Part shown: piece by piece, positions 16,432-26,342 of the stretch
Numbering within the stretch: the stretch's first letter is position 1
How the letters are laid out: the number at the start of each line of letters is the position of its first letter
Origin: Saccharibacter sp. EH611
GTDB taxonomy: Bacteria > Pseudomonadota > Alphaproteobacteria > Acetobacterales > Acetobacteraceae
DNA length: 64,000 nt
Reading direction: 5' to 3'
Assembly (NCBI RefSeq): GCF_009834765.1
Contig: NZ_WVHP01000002.1
Location: forward strand, 1 to 64,000
Program-made: the position numbers and the translations under genes
Notes under the pieces: model-generated
What the model was told of the DNA's origin: nothing
Seen by the model: only the letters and a program-made list of their open reading frames with translations
Database searches by the model: none

Positions 16432-17778
16432 CTAAGGTTCTTTTTTCCAATGCAGCGCTAGGTAAGAACTGGTTGCACTCCCAAGAGAGATCAGCCAGGA
16501 GACGTCAATCCCATGGAGGGAAGCGAGTAGGGGGCCATGATAAAATTTTAGGTTGAGAAAGGGGATGCCTGCAACAATTCCAATGAGATAGCTGAGGATC
16601 GCAGGTTTATTAACACGACCATATTGGCCACCGTTTTTTTGAAAAAAAGAAGGTACGTCATAGTGACCTTTTTGGATGATATAAAAATCAACAAGATTGA
16701 TGGCTGTCCAAGGAATCATAACGATCATGAGAATATCTAAAATAGCCGTATAAGTTGCATTAAAAGCGTCTGACATGAAAAGTGCAATGCAGATTGCAAG
16801 GATAACAGTAAGTGTACTGATGGTGAGGCGCGTTAGCCCGCGCGGGTGCCAGTGTGGTTTGAATGTGTGCCAAAATGTGATGGTGGCTAACGTACTGCAA
16901 TAGAGATCCATTGCGTTAGCAAAGGCGATAGAAAGCCCGAGAATAAGGACAATAAGAACCCCCCATCCTCCGGTGATATGACCAATAGCGGCAATTGTCG
17001 AAAGAGGAGATTGCGCGGCCAGAAAAGCTCCTGTGGCCATTGCTAGAAATGATCCGCCTACAGTTCCACTATAGCAAGCGAGGAAGACGCGTGGATAGGT
17101 TTTAGGGTTGGCAGGAAGATAGCGTGAGGAGTCAGAGACGTAAGGAGCAGTCGCAATTTGCCATAAAACAGCGATAGAAAAACTTTGTAAAAATCCGGGA
17201 ATAGAGCCATGCCAGTCGGTCAAAATCTGTTGCGTATGCCCTGAAAGCCCGAGGACAAAGCATAGAATAACGACGAGTGTTGTGAGGATAGAGAGCGGTG
17301 ATGCACAGGCTTGGATGGTGCGATAGCCGATAATACAGGGGATAAAGCTGAGCAACGCCATGACAAGAATAGCCGTATGGCGGTGGAGCGTGGGCTGAAC
17401 AAATTGCAGCGTTTCTCCCCCGACAACGCAGTTTGACGCAACAAAACTGATATACATAACGATGACCATCATAATGATAGGCACCGCGCCCCAGCTGCCG
17501 AATTGCCCACGACTTTGGATCATTTGAGGCACGCCCAAGATAGGGCCTTGCACGGCATGAAGCGCCATAAAAAACCCACCGATAAGGTTTCCCAATAACA
17601 ATGCTATGGCCGACCAAAGGAAGGAAAGATGGTATTCTGCAGGCCCCATTGCTCCTGTAACAACGGTGAGGAGGGTCATGTTGCTGCTGAACCAAATCGT
17701 AAATTGGCTGTACGGACGGCCATACCGTCCCTGTTCAGGGATGGGGTAGATTGTATGTTGTTCGATCGGCGACGTCAT
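16432..17778 (-). CDS. NCS1-family nucleobase/cation symporter (cytosine-permease-like)
   Basis: The 448-residue membrane protein has about 12 hydrophobic helices. The start (YSQFTIWFSSNMTLLTVVTG) and the VPQMIQSRGQFGSWGAV motif after helix 2-3 are hallmarks of NCS1 transporters, which import cytosine, uracil, allantoin, hydantoins or related rings with Na+ or H+. A GAGGAGG ribosome site precedes the ATG. It lies 97 bases after the TonB-receptor stop and 24 bases before GlxA, on the same strand. This makes an outer-membrane to inner-membrane import route plausible. The exact substrate is unknown. Confidence 0.9.
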   Translation of the reverse strand: MTSPIEQHTIYPIPEQGRYGRPYSQFTIWFSSNMTLLTVVTGAMGPAEYHLSFLWSAIALLLGNLIGGFFMALHAVQGPILGVPQMIQSRGQFGSWGAVPIIMMVIVMYISFVASNCVVGGETLQFVQPTLHRHTAILVMALLSFIPCIIGYRTIQACASPLSILTTLVVILCFVLGLSGHTQQILTDWHGSIPGFLQSFSIAVLWQIATAPYVSDSSRYLPANPKTYPRVFLACYSGTVGGSFLAMATGAFLAAQSPLSTIAAIGHITGGWGVLIVLILGLSIAFANAMDLYCSTLATITFWHTFKPHWHPRGLTRLTISTLTVILAICIALFMSDAFNATYTAILDILMIVMIPWTAINLVDFYIIQKGHYDVPSFFQKNGGQYGRVNKPAILSYLIGIVAGIPFLNLKFYHGPLLASLHGIDVSWLISLGSATSSYLALHWKKEP

Positions 17779-17875
17779 AAAGGGGACTTCCTCCTCAGGG
17801 GGCGCATCATGCCGCGTTTCTTAAAAAGACGGTAGCCCCTTTACGAAGAGAGATACTCACGAGAGAATTCTGCCC

Positions 17876-20323
17876 TTAAAGGCTGACATTGATGCGGCCA
17901 TAATAATACCCTCCCGTCATTGGAATACCCGCCGAGTTGTTGTCGTAAAAAAGTGTGCCTAAATAAGAGTTTTCTAAGGGCATCCGGCGTGGACGTACGT
18001 TGAAGAGGTTATTCCCGCCAACAGCGAGGTGAATCCGTTTAGTGGCTTGGAAACCCACTTCAAGATCCGTTAGCCACGCAGGAGTATTCACAAAACGATG
18101 AAATTGGCTTTGTGAATATTGGAGTGCTGCAGGCGCTTGGTCTTGATACGTAACGTTATTAACGGTTTCACCATAGCGCGTCTGACGTACATTGACGCTC
18201 CATTTTCCAATCGTCCAATAGGCGTTCAAGATGATTTTACTGCGTGGTGATGCCGTTGTGAGATACCCAATCTGCTGTGCGTTCAGGAAAGGTGACCCAG
18301 TACCGTCCGTTGCAAGATGACTGATACGGGTGCGGTTCAAGTTCAGAGCCATGCTGAGGTTAAGGTGTCCGTAGCGGCGAAGGCTGAGGGCGTAATCCGC
18401 CATGATATCAAGCCCCTGCGTGCGGGTGCTTGCCCCATTGGCAAAGTAGGTCGCTGTGACATTATCAGATGCGAGGCCGCCAGGAAGCGTCGCACCTGTC
18501 AGACCGATAGCATTTTCAGCAGCCCCGCCTTGGAAGCTGCCACCAGGGGCGATGCGATTACGGATATTGATCTGGTAAGCATCAACGGACACGTGGAAAT
18601 TATCAACGGGCTCCATCACAAAACCGCCACTCAAGGATGTTGAGCGCTCAGCTTTAAGGCGTTGGGCGCCCAATGAGCTTGCTGCGGGAGAGTTCACCGG
18701 GAGGCTGGCAGAAGCGCCAAAAGGTGTGACGTTGAGGGCGCTATAATGTTCTTCCAGAAGCGTTGGGGCACGGTACCCGTTACTAATGGTTGCACGTACG
18801 GCAAAACGCTTCGTGAAATCATACCGAGCGGCTACCTTCCCTGTCTCTGCGTTGCCTGTATCGGTGTAATGCTCAAAGCGGCCACCAACATCAATGTCCA
18901 GCTTACGTGTTGGGTGAAAATCAGTGTCGATATATCCCGCCCAGACATCGCGGTTCCATCGTCCTGCATTTTCAGGCATGAGGCCTGCAAAGCCTTGTGT
19001 TCCGCCTTTATAGTAGGAAACAGGATCCCCCGCACCGATATGGTAAATCTCCAGCCGATGCTGCCCACCAAAGGAGAGGTTGATAAAACGACCGGAACCC
19101 AAAGAGAATTTACGGCTAATATTGAGGTCATTCGTCCATTGCATATGGTTGAATGTTTCTGTGCGGGCTTTGGTTGGGCTAGATCCATAGTCAGCGTAGT
19201 AGGCGGGGTTAGCCGTGTTCTTGAGGGACATATGGTCGTCATCAAAACCATAGGTTGTGTTTAAGTCCCACTTAAACCCAGCGGGGAGGCGACCTTTAAG
19301 CCCAAGCGTAATGGCAAAGTCCTGCTCCTCAAGCGCTTCGATGGGCACAAAACCCTGCGGGTACATCTGCGGTAAAATATCAGGCGTTCGGTAATCTTGA
19401 TATGATTCTCCATGCCGGTGGGCATAGGTCGCAAAACCGTAGAGCTCCAGAGAGCGTGTCAGATGTTTTCCGGCATTCAGACTGAGGGTTTGGCGTGTTT
19501 CTTCTGAGAGGCTAAGAGCAGGGTCATCCGAAACGCCAGTGCGGGAATCAATCCCTTTCTGCACGAAATGATCCGTATGGTACATTTGCCCGCTGAGATT
19601 GGCATAGCCGTCATCGCCAAGCGGGAGGCCGCCATCAAAGCCAAACTGATACTGCCACCCATCGCCATTATAAGCGTTGGCGCCGGTTTGGGCATCCATA
19701 TCAAGGTGAGAGACAGTTTTTTTGAGGATGATGTTAACAACGCCAGCAATCCCATCCGCGCCATATTGAGAAGCAGCTCCGTCTCTTAAGACTTCAATAT
19801 GGTCAATCGCCTCTGCTGGGATCATGTTGAGATCCACAGGGCTGGAGCCTTCCTGCGGCCCAGAATCTGCGTAAATATTAGCCGTTGTATGGCGGCGCTT
19901 TCCATTAATCAGAACAAGCGTATGGTTAGGGTTAAGCCCTCTGAGACGGATTGATGAGGTAAAAGCGCCAGCATCATAACCTGCCGTCCCAATTGTGACA
20001 GACGGATTTACGCGCGCTAGAGCATCCGCCAGATTGATAGCGCCGGTGCGATGAAGCTGTTGAGCTGAGATAATATCGACAGGTGTTGTGCTCGCCCGTG
20101 CGCGGCGAAGGGGGGTGTTGTGTGCCGTGACGCTAAGGGTCTCAGGAGAATGTGCGGTGAGAAACCTTTTCTTCTTATGGTGCTGTAGTGCCGATGAATG
20201 TTTATGGGATGTCGCAATGGGATGATGGGAAGAGCGTTTCCCGTCAGACAGTTGGTCTGCGTAAGCGGAGGAAGCGAACAGAAGGGTAACGGGGAGAACC
20301 AAAATTCTGTTCTGACAACGCAT
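17876..20323 (-). CDS. TonB-dependent outer-membrane receptor
   Basis: The 815-residue protein starts with a signal peptide (MRCQNRILVLPVTLLFASSA, cleavage after AYA), then a His/Ser/Lys-rich stretch, then the plug domain (about 75-200: STTPVDIISAQQLHRTGAI; HIEVLRDGAASQYGADGIAG), and a 22-strand type barrel with a C-terminal Phe-like ending (RINVSL). It imports a bulky or scarce ligand using TonB energy. The plug and barrel type is the one often annotated for iron or vitamin compounds, but the ligand cannot be told. The NCS1 permease follows on the same strand 97 bases later, suggesting a common substrate. Confidence 0.93.
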   Translation of the reverse strand: MRCQNRILVLPVTLLFASSAYADQLSDGKRSSHHPIATSHKHSSALQHHKKKRFLTAHSPETLSVTAHNTPLRRARASTTPVDIISAQQLHRTGAINLADALARVNPSVTIGTAGYDAGAFTSSIRLRGLNPNHTLVLINGKRRHTTANIYADSGPQEGSSPVDLNMIPAEAIDHIEVLRDGAASQYGADGIAGVVNIILKKTVSHLDMDAQTGANAYNGDGWQYQFGFDGGLPLGDDGYANLSGQMYHTDHFVQKGIDSRTGVSDDPALSLSEETRQTLSLNAGKHLTRSLELYGFATYAHRHGESYQDYRTPDILPQMYPQGFVPIEALEEQDFAITLGLKGRLPAGFKWDLNTTYGFDDDHMSLKNTANPAYYADYGSSPTKARTETFNHMQWTNDLNISRKFSLGSGRFINLSFGGQHRLEIYHIGAGDPVSYYKGGTQGFAGLMPENAGRWNRDVWAGYIDTDFHPTRKLDIDVGGRFEHYTDTGNAETGKVAARYDFTKRFAVRATISNGYRAPTLLEEHYSALNVTPFGASASLPVNSPAASSLGAQRLKAERSTSLSGGFVMEPVDNFHVSVDAYQINIRNRIAPGGSFQGGAAENAIGLTGATLPGGLASDNVTATYFANGASTRTQGLDIMADYALSLRRYGHLNLSMALNLNRTRISHLATDGTGSPFLNAQQIGYLTTASPRSKIILNAYWTIGKWSVNVRQTRYGETVNNVTYQDQAPAALQYSQSQFHRFVNTPAWLTDLEVGFQATKRIHLAVGGNNLFNVRPRRMPLENSYLGTLFYDNNSAGIPMTGGYYYGRINVSL

Positions 20324-20533
20324 GTGAGAGAGCTCCGGCTGAAGAGGGATGAGTGAGGAGCTACACGGTTAGTGAAAGAGCATTAAATATCAACGATTTT
20401 ATCACGTGTTTAAGGATATAATAGAAAAATATATGTGTATTGTGTCGTCGATGACACATAATAGCCACAATAAATGGAAGATATTTGGCTATCGTTATGT
20501 CTTTTTAGCGAAAAGAGCCGGTTCTCGCCTCTG

Positions 20534-21096
20534 TTAATTCTTGAGATAATCTGCTGTAGCAGCGGTGAGGATCATGGAGAGAAAGGAGAAGGCGGTCTTT
20601 TCATATCGGGTTGTGACAGCCCGTCATTTCTTGAGCCTTGCCCACAGGTTTTCAATCAGATGGCGATGCCTGTAAGGCCATTTTGGACAACTGACGTCAG
20701 ACTCGTCTCGTCATGTTGGAATAACAGGATGCGCTCCATGGTCTCTCTGGCTTCTTGTGTATCCCCTTTTTTAGTCGTCCCGACTGCTTTGTGATGAGCG
20801 CGAGTCATCTGACCATCAAGGGAAACCACGCCCAAGGCTGAATCTTTGCGACTGACCTTGTCAAAAAGACGTTTTCAAATACCAAGTTTTGACTACCAAA
20901 TAAACAATTGAGCAGCAATCCACCAAGAGTCAAATCTAGAGGGTAAGGTACGCCATTTTGCACCGTTCTGATGCTGCCAGAAAATCGTTCGACGAAGGTT
21001 CTTGCGCGGCGTCTTTCCTTTTGGACGGACATCCTCAATAAGAGGCTCTCTATCATACTCGTGACAGAGAAATAGGCAGCCTGCTCTGTCTTTCAA
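20534..21096 (-). pseudogene. Degenerate IS5-family transposase, copy 3
   Basis: Minus-strand frames give an N-terminal block (PLIEDVRPKGKTPRKNLRRT, then FWQHQNGAKWRTLPSRFDSW) and a C-terminal block (YRHRHLIENLWARLKK, then a stop, then RAVTTRYEKTA, ending DYLKN-stop at 20534). The central DDE region is mostly deleted and in-frame stops are present. It belongs to the same transposase family as copies 1, 2 and 4. It lies between the TonB receptor and the methyltransferase gene. Confidence 0.82.
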
Positions 21097-21307
21097 GAAA
21101 TAACGGGCCCTAATGAATGTTTCCAGAAAGCTGCTAATCAGAGCGATGCAGAATAAAAATGACGCATTTATAGAGATATGAGTAATTACCTATCAGAAAA
21201 AGTTACTCAAAACGATCTGAAAAGATTTACAGACGATCTCATCCTAAGCACTCTAATTGGATCATCATTAGAGATGAAAAAAGAACATATTCGAGGAAGC
21301 GACGCTT

Positions 21308-22243
21308 TTACCTTTCTTTGGAAAGTTGTGCGATATGCTCTGGGCCAATTCCACAGCATCCACCGATAATGCTTGCTCCTGCATGCGCCCATTGTGCTGC
21401 AAAAGAGGCGTAGCGCTGGGGGGTAAGGTCTTCATCAAGAGTGCTGATGGCTTCGTTTGCTTCCTCACCTTGTCCGTGGTCATGGCTTACGAAAGCGTTC
21501 GCATAGACACCAAGGCGAGGGCGTTTTCCCTCCGGTTCGGAGCGTATACACTCAGAGGCTGCTATGAGGGCCGGTTCCATAATGCGTGGGTCGCTACAAT
21601 TGAAAAGAACCCCATCAATACCTAAAGGAAGCATAGCGTGTAGAGCGTTTACCAATCGCTCTCCAGACCGTAACGTAATGGAGATGTGGTTGTTAGATGA
21701 AAGTGATTGAATTTGGCTATCATCTAGCGTGAAAGAGACCCAGAAGGGACGTTTATCGTTACGATCTATCATTTGTCGTGCCGTTTGAGCTTCGGCAATA
21801 GAGCTTTGTGTTTCAGCAAGCCATAGATCAACAGAAGGCGATAGGCCCTTTATGAGAGTTGAAAGAATATATTGGGCTCGTGATTGATCAAAAAGATCTG
21901 GACGATAAGAGCCCCCCGTTGGAGGGAGAGATCCCGCTAAGGACGCGGAAGAAGGGCGTGTATTCTGTATGGCCTCTCGGCCAAGTCTTCCAGCGAGACG
22001 AGCCAATTCTTCCCCATGTCGTTGAAAACGTTCATCCCCAATATGATAAGGAACCACGGCATAACTATTAGCGGTGATAATGTTTGCGCCAGCATTAATA
22101 TAAGCTTCATGGGCTTTGCGAACAAAGTCCGGCCCTTCAAATAAGGCCAGTGCAGACCATTCAGGTTGTTTAAACGGAGCACCCATACGGTGGAGTTCGC
22201 GGCCCATACCGCCATCTAAAATAAGAGTGTTTTGTGCCGACAT
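21308..22243 (-). CDS. Homocysteine S-methyltransferase family protein
   Basis: The 311-residue protein has a Pfam homocysteine-S-methyltransferase barrel (MmuM/BHMT-like), which transfers a methyl group from S-methylmethionine, betaine or a similar donor to homocysteine. Zinc ligands are visible: Cys in LFNCSDP (near 215) and the GGCCGIGP pair close to the C-terminus. The N-terminus (LILDGGMGRELHRMGAP) is characteristic. I chose ATG at 22243 because the family starts there; an upstream GTG adds 23 residues without resemblance. The methyl donor is unknown. The N-formylglutamate amidohydrolase gene ends 93 bases upstream on the same strand. Confidence 0.9.
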   Translation of the reverse strand: MSAQNTLILDGGMGRELHRMGAPFKQPEWSALALFEGPDFVRKAHEAYINAGANIITANSYAVVPYHIGDERFQRHGEELARLAGRLGREAIQNTRPSSASLAGSLPPTGGSYRPDLFDQSRAQYILSTLIKGLSPSVDLWLAETQSSIAEAQTARQMIDRNDKRPFWVSFTLDDSQIQSLSSNNHISITLRSGERLVNALHAMLPLGIDGVLFNCSDPRIMEPALIAASECIRSEPEGKRPRLGVYANAFVSHDHGQGEEANEAISTLDEDLTPQRYASFAAQWAHAGASIIGGCCGIGPEHIAQLSKER

Positions 22244-22336
22244 GGATGAACTTTGCTCAGTAAAACGGATACAGCCGGTCGCCTCTATACTGTTTACCGG
22301 AAGGAATGTCACGGGGAGGCATCATTTTGATATGTT

Positions 22337-23266
22337 CTAAATAGAGCCGAGAAGATGGTGGCCATCGTGGGAAAGCCAAGAGGCCGTCTGTGACAAAATC
22401 TCGTTTATATCACGATGCACATGCTTAAATTTCTTATGGGGCTTTAAGGTATTGAGATTGAGATAGCAGGCTCGATTAATCTCAATTTGGAGGGCGTGTT
22501 GGTTTTGTGCAGGTTGACCGTAACGGTTGGTAATATAGCCTCCGGCGTAAGGCGTATTGCGCTGGACATGGTATCCACGTTGCGTGAAGCTTTCTTCTAA
22601 AAAGTCCGTCAGAATGGGCGAACACGCGCGGCCATGGAGGTCGCCAAGCACAATATCGCAGCGTCTCTTTTGAGGAAGTGGAGGCATAGAGTGTACATCC
22701 AAGAGAACACAAAAACCGAAACGGCCTGTTAGAATTTGTTGTTTTTTTTGCAAGGCCTGCTGGTAGGGCTCCCAGCATGTGGACAAGCGTCGTTCAGCTT
22801 CTGTATGCGGAAGGCAGAAACGATAGATTGCTTTTCCTGGAGCTGAACAGCGCGGAATAACGCCATATCCTGCGTCGACTTTGCTGCTTCGGATGAGAGG
22901 ATATGAAGGTAAAGGGGGGATGAACATAGCCCCGTCAAGTTCTCTCCAGTCTCTATTAACATCGCAGAAACTACGTGGGAAATGGGCTTGAACGAGGCTA
23001 ACGCCGTAAGACGGAGCGTCTTGAAGGAGAAGGTCGGTAAAGCGATCTTCCATTCTTTCTAACTCATGCTTCGGTAGAGAGGCCATGGCTAGAAAGTCCT
23101 CACTATAATGACGCCCTGAATGTGGAGAGGATAATAAAAGGGGCGATGAGCTTTCTAAAGAGGCTAGATGGCATCCTACCGGCCCGCCAGAAACTGGGGA
23201 TGCAGCATGAGAAAAAACAGAAGAGAAGATTTTTTGAATTTTTTTCACGTTAATGGCTTGCCACAT
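22337..23266 (-). CDS. N-formylglutamate amidohydrolase family protein
   Basis: The 309-residue protein carries the N-formylglutamate amidohydrolase (HutG-type) fold: LLLSSPHSGRHYSEDF near 45-60 with a metal-binding His, the LVQAHFPRSFCDVNR segment, the ldvHSMPP motif near 200 (LLDVHSMPPLP), and QIEINRACYLN near 270. In histidine degradation such enzymes release glutamate and formate. No other hut gene lies nearby, and Acetobacteraceae often keep an orphan copy, so the physiological substrate is uncertain. GAGG precedes the ATG. The tRNA-Val gene lies upstream on the other strand. Confidence 0.85.
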   Translation of the reverse strand: MWQAINVKKIQKIFSSVFSHAASPVSGGPVGCHLASLESSSPLLLSSPHSGRHYSEDFLAMASLPKHELERMEDRFTDLLLQDAPSYGVSLVQAHFPRSFCDVNRDWRELDGAMFIPPLPSYPLIRSSKVDAGYGVIPRCSAPGKAIYRFCLPHTEAERRLSTCWEPYQQALQKKQQILTGRFGFCVLLDVHSMPPLPQKRRCDIVLGDLHGRACSPILTDFLEESFTQRGYHVQRNTPYAGGYITNRYGQPAQNQHALQIEINRACYLNLNTLKPHKKFKHVHRDINEILSQTASWLSHDGHHLLGSI

Positions 23267-23305
23267 TTATCTACCTCAGGTAAATACCCACTCACCGGAT
23301 GGCGA

Positions 23306-23380
23306 GGGCGCATAGCTCAGCGGTAGAGCACTACCTTGACATGGTAGGGGTCACAGGTTCAATCCCTGTTGCGCCCACCA
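23306..23380 (+). tRNA. tRNA-Val(GAC)
   Basis: Cloverleaf by eye: acceptor GGGCGCA/TGCGCCC, D arm with AGCTCAGCGGTAGAGC, anticodon stem CTACC/GGTAG with loop TTGACAT (anticodon GAC, valine), T arm with CAGGTTCAATCCCTG, encoded CCA. All stems pair well. Confidence 0.95.
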
Positions 23381-23668
23381 TCCGATAAGACAAAATACCC
23401 CCCAAAAAAAATAGCCGTTTTTGAGATATTTTGAGTGAGTAACAGAAAAGTTACTTTGTTCATATCTATTCATAAAAGTTCACGATTCGTCATAGAAATT
23501 GATATAGATTTGACACGGTCATAATCAGGATTTTCGTGTTGTTTATTCATTTCAAACTCACACAGTTACCGCGCCACGAACATTTAAAAGTGCAAGAAAA
23601 TCAAAAATTAATACCTCGATTGTAACTTTTCTGATGCCAGCGAGCAGATAATTCTCTAGCTACTATTA

Positions 23669-24250
23669 TTAGGCCTTAATCGTTTCTACTGCAGCAGTAA
23701 TGAAAGAGACGGGGAGAAAGGATGATGATTTTTTTCGTTCTGGGTTGCAACAGCCCGCCATTCCTTGAGCCTGACTCATGGATTTTCAACAAGATAATGG
23801 TGTCTGCAGGTTCATATTGAACAAGTGATTTCAGGGGCGTTCCGCCGTGATGAAATGACAGAACGCGAACTACCGTTGCTAGTGGCATAGCTAGATGAGT
23901 GTGAGATAGAGAGTATCAAGTAGGACACAGACATATGGCGGTTCGTGCTCCTATCCAGGGACAGTATATTAAGGACAGGGCACTGCCGTGCCCGCTAACG
24001 GCTACGCAGACTTTATTCCATCCGAGCGACTAAGAGCTTCATGATGTTTCTGAATGTCTTTATGTTCTCCTTTTGAGTATCGAATGCAGCACTGGATAGA
24101 CCTTCACTAAGGGCCACACTCAGAGAGTATCCGCCATGTCGCATTGTTCTGATGATGCCAGAAAATCTCTGATATCGTCCATTAAAGGTATTTGGGCAGC
24201 ATCTTTTCCTTTGGACAAACTGCCTCAATTAGCGGCTCTCAGAAAGACCG
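23669..24250 (-). pseudogene. Degenerate IS5-family transposase, copy 4
   Basis: Minus-strand frames give PLIEAVCPKEKMLPKYL near 24240, then FWHHQNNATW-like sequence near 24150, and at the other end YRHHYLVENP, a stop, VRLKEWRAVATQNEK, ending AAVETIKA-stop at 23669. Stops and shifts are abundant, and it is the most decayed copy along with copy 2. It sits between tRNA-Val and tRNA-Cys. AT-rich sequence without genes lies on both sides (23381-23668 and 24251-24539). Confidence 0.7.
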
Positions 24251-24539
24251 GGTGTGATCAGAAAAACTCACTGTATTATGCTCACGATAAACGGTGAGAC
24301 TACCTGTTCTTAATTTGAAGCTTAACAAGAATATATAGTTCTTGGGAATCGGATGGTTTATACTGTTTTTCGCGGCTGCTCGCATGATGTCACATCCTAA
24401 AAAACGACACCCCTATCAATACCCCATTTTATGGGGATGCAACGGTATATCGTGAAACGAACCGGGACAACCAAAAGAGCATAAAACCGCTATGTTTTAC
24501 GGCCTATGGGATATATTGGTTCTTTCTGGGAACATTCTC

Positions 24540-24613
24540 TGGAGGTCCGGGCGGGAATCGAACCCACATACGCGGATTTGCAGTCCGCTACATCGCCATT
24601 CTGCCACCGGACC
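24540..24613 (-). tRNA. tRNA-Cys(GCA)
   Basis: On the minus strand: acceptor GGTCCGG/CCGGACC, D arm, anticodon loop CTGCAAA (anticodon GCA, cysteine), T arm GTGGGTTCGATTCCCGC-like, discriminator T and encoded CCA. The T73 discriminator is typical for cysteine tRNA. Confidence 0.95.
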
Positions 24614-24767
24614 TCGATGAGAACGTTTGGGCTTCTTACTTTTTTAGCTTCCTTACGTCAATAGGGTATCAGCTATTAGGTTAAACATTTTCTTTCGAGC
24701 ATAAAAAAGTTATCATTCGCCAGCACGTTAACATCTCGTGACATAGGGCATTGGACAAATCACCGAA

Positions 24768-26255
24768 ATGAGCACACATCATTTTTACACGTTAAAAATA
24801 GGCTGGATGGTACGCGCAACGGTTGGGGTTGGTGTATGTTCATCTCTGTCATGGCAAGCTGCCGATGCTCAAAAATATGATGGGAAAGGCTCTCCCAATT
24901 TTCTTCCTCATACATTACGCGAGGCGATGGCAAGTGCTTATCTAACTAATCCCCAGTTGCGTGAGGAACGGGCTCAGCTGCGTGCTGTGGATGAGCAGAT
25001 GCCCGCAGCCGTGGCGGGGTGGCATCCGACAATACAAGGAACTTTTGGCCTATCGGCCATGAAAGGGAATTCCGCAACGACACAAGATGTTAATATTGGT
25101 GGCCGTTCTACAAAAATTCCGACAGCTCAAACCTATAACAATTCAGGATATAGTAGCGGCGTTACAATTACTCAACCGATTTACCAAGGTGGGAGAACGG
25201 TTGCGAATATCCGTGTCGCTAAAAACCAAATTCGTGCTGAGAGAGCGCATCTGATTTTTGTTGAACAGCAGGTTCTTCTTGGCGTGGTTAATGCGTATGT
25301 CAACGTTGTGGAAGATGAACAGCTTTTACAAGCCAGTATGAACAATGAGCGTGTTTTGCGTCAGCAGGTAGAAACAGCTAACCGACGTTTCCGGTTGGGT
25401 GAAATTAGTCGTACTGATGTCGCCCAAGCTCAGGGAGCTTTGGCTTCTGCTTCGGCACAAAGGCAGCAGTCAGAAGGAACGTTGAAGGAAGCTCAAGCTG
25501 CATACCTGCAGGTTGTTGGAGTACCTGCGGCCTCTGACCTTGTTCCACCTCAACCACTTAACCTTCCCGTTCATAGTGAACGTGAAGCTGTTGCCATGGC
25601 AGTTCATAATAATCCAAGTGTTGTTGGAGCATTATTTACGGAAGCCCAGCAGAAGAATAATATTTCTGTTCAGATGTCACTTATTATGCCCAAGATCACG
25701 GCAACACTGGGCTATCAAAATACTCGAAACTACGGAGATGGTGCGACTAATCAAGATAGTAAAACAGCCCAGCTTGCAATGCAGGTTCCCATATATCAGG
25801 GAGGGGGTGAATATGCGGGTATCCGCCAAGCACGCCAAACGGCCGAAGGCGCGCACCATGAAGTCGATGTGCAGCGTAGGCAAGCTCTGCAACAAGCCTC
25901 TGCAAATTGGCAAAATATGTTGGCGGCCCAAGAGACGTTAAAAAGCAGTCGCGTCGCTGTGTCTGCTGATATTGCAGCATTGGCTGGTGTCGAGCGCCAA
26001 GCTCTTGTTGGGACGGCAAGTACGCTGGAAGTTCTCCAGCAGCAACAGACCCTTTTGCTTGCACAGGAAGCGCTTATCCAAAATATTGCGACCCTTGTGA
26101 ACAGCTCTTACAATATCGCTGCAGCCATTGGGCGTTTAACCGCTATTGATCTGAAGCTTCCTGTTCCGCTTTATGACGAGAAAGCCTATTATAATGCTGT
26201 TAAAAATCGTTTGTGGGGTATCAGCGATTACGCAGTTAATCAGCCCGGACGTTAA
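24768..26255 (+). CDS. TolC-family outer-membrane efflux protein
   Basis: The 495-residue protein has an N-terminal signal segment (about 1-34, ending ADA) and two outer membrane efflux repeats: an N-terminal one (TLREAMASAYLTNPQLREER) and a second (PSVVGALFTEAQQKNNISVQ), with long helical coiled regions (EGAHHEVDVQRRQALQQA). TolC trimers form exit ducts for drug pumps and type I secretion. No inner-membrane partner is adjacent, so it may serve several pumps. valS follows on the same strand 87 bases later. The C-terminal tail is short and tyrosine-rich. Confidence 0.92.
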   Translation: MSTHHFYTLKIGWMVRATVGVGVCSSLSWQAADAQKYDGKGSPNFLPHTLREAMASAYLTNPQLREERAQLRAVDEQMPAAVAGWHPTIQGTFGLSAMKGNSATTQDVNIGGRSTKIPTAQTYNNSGYSSGVTITQPIYQGGRTVANIRVAKNQIRAERAHLIFVEQQVLLGVVNAYVNVVEDEQLLQASMNNERVLRQQVETANRRFRLGEISRTDVAQAQGALASASAQRQQSEGTLKEAQAAYLQVVGVPAASDLVPPQPLNLPVHSEREAVAMAVHNNPSVVGALFTEAQQKNNISVQMSLIMPKITATLGYQNTRNYGDGATNQDSKTAQLAMQVPIYQGGGEYAGIRQARQTAEGAHHEVDVQRRQALQQASANWQNMLAAQETLKSSRVAVSADIAALAGVERQALVGTASTLEVLQQQQTLLLAQEALIQNIATLVNSSYNIAAAIGRLTAIDLKLPVPLYDEKAYYNAVKNRLWGISDYAVNQPGR

Positions 26256-26342
26256 GAGATTTACGCTGTTTGCTCTCGGCTTATTGGCGTTCCAGTGATA
26301 TAAGCACCTTCACTGTCACATTTTTTCATGATCCGGAAAACC

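Noticed and set aside
18317-19264. Plus-strand frames inside the TonB receptor region
   Set aside because: Shadows of the 815-residue receptor gene; no ribosome sites or domain character.
24424-24440. CCCCAT/ATGGGG hairpin downstream of tRNA-Cys
   Set aside because: No T-run on either side, short stem, and no clear gene end to match.
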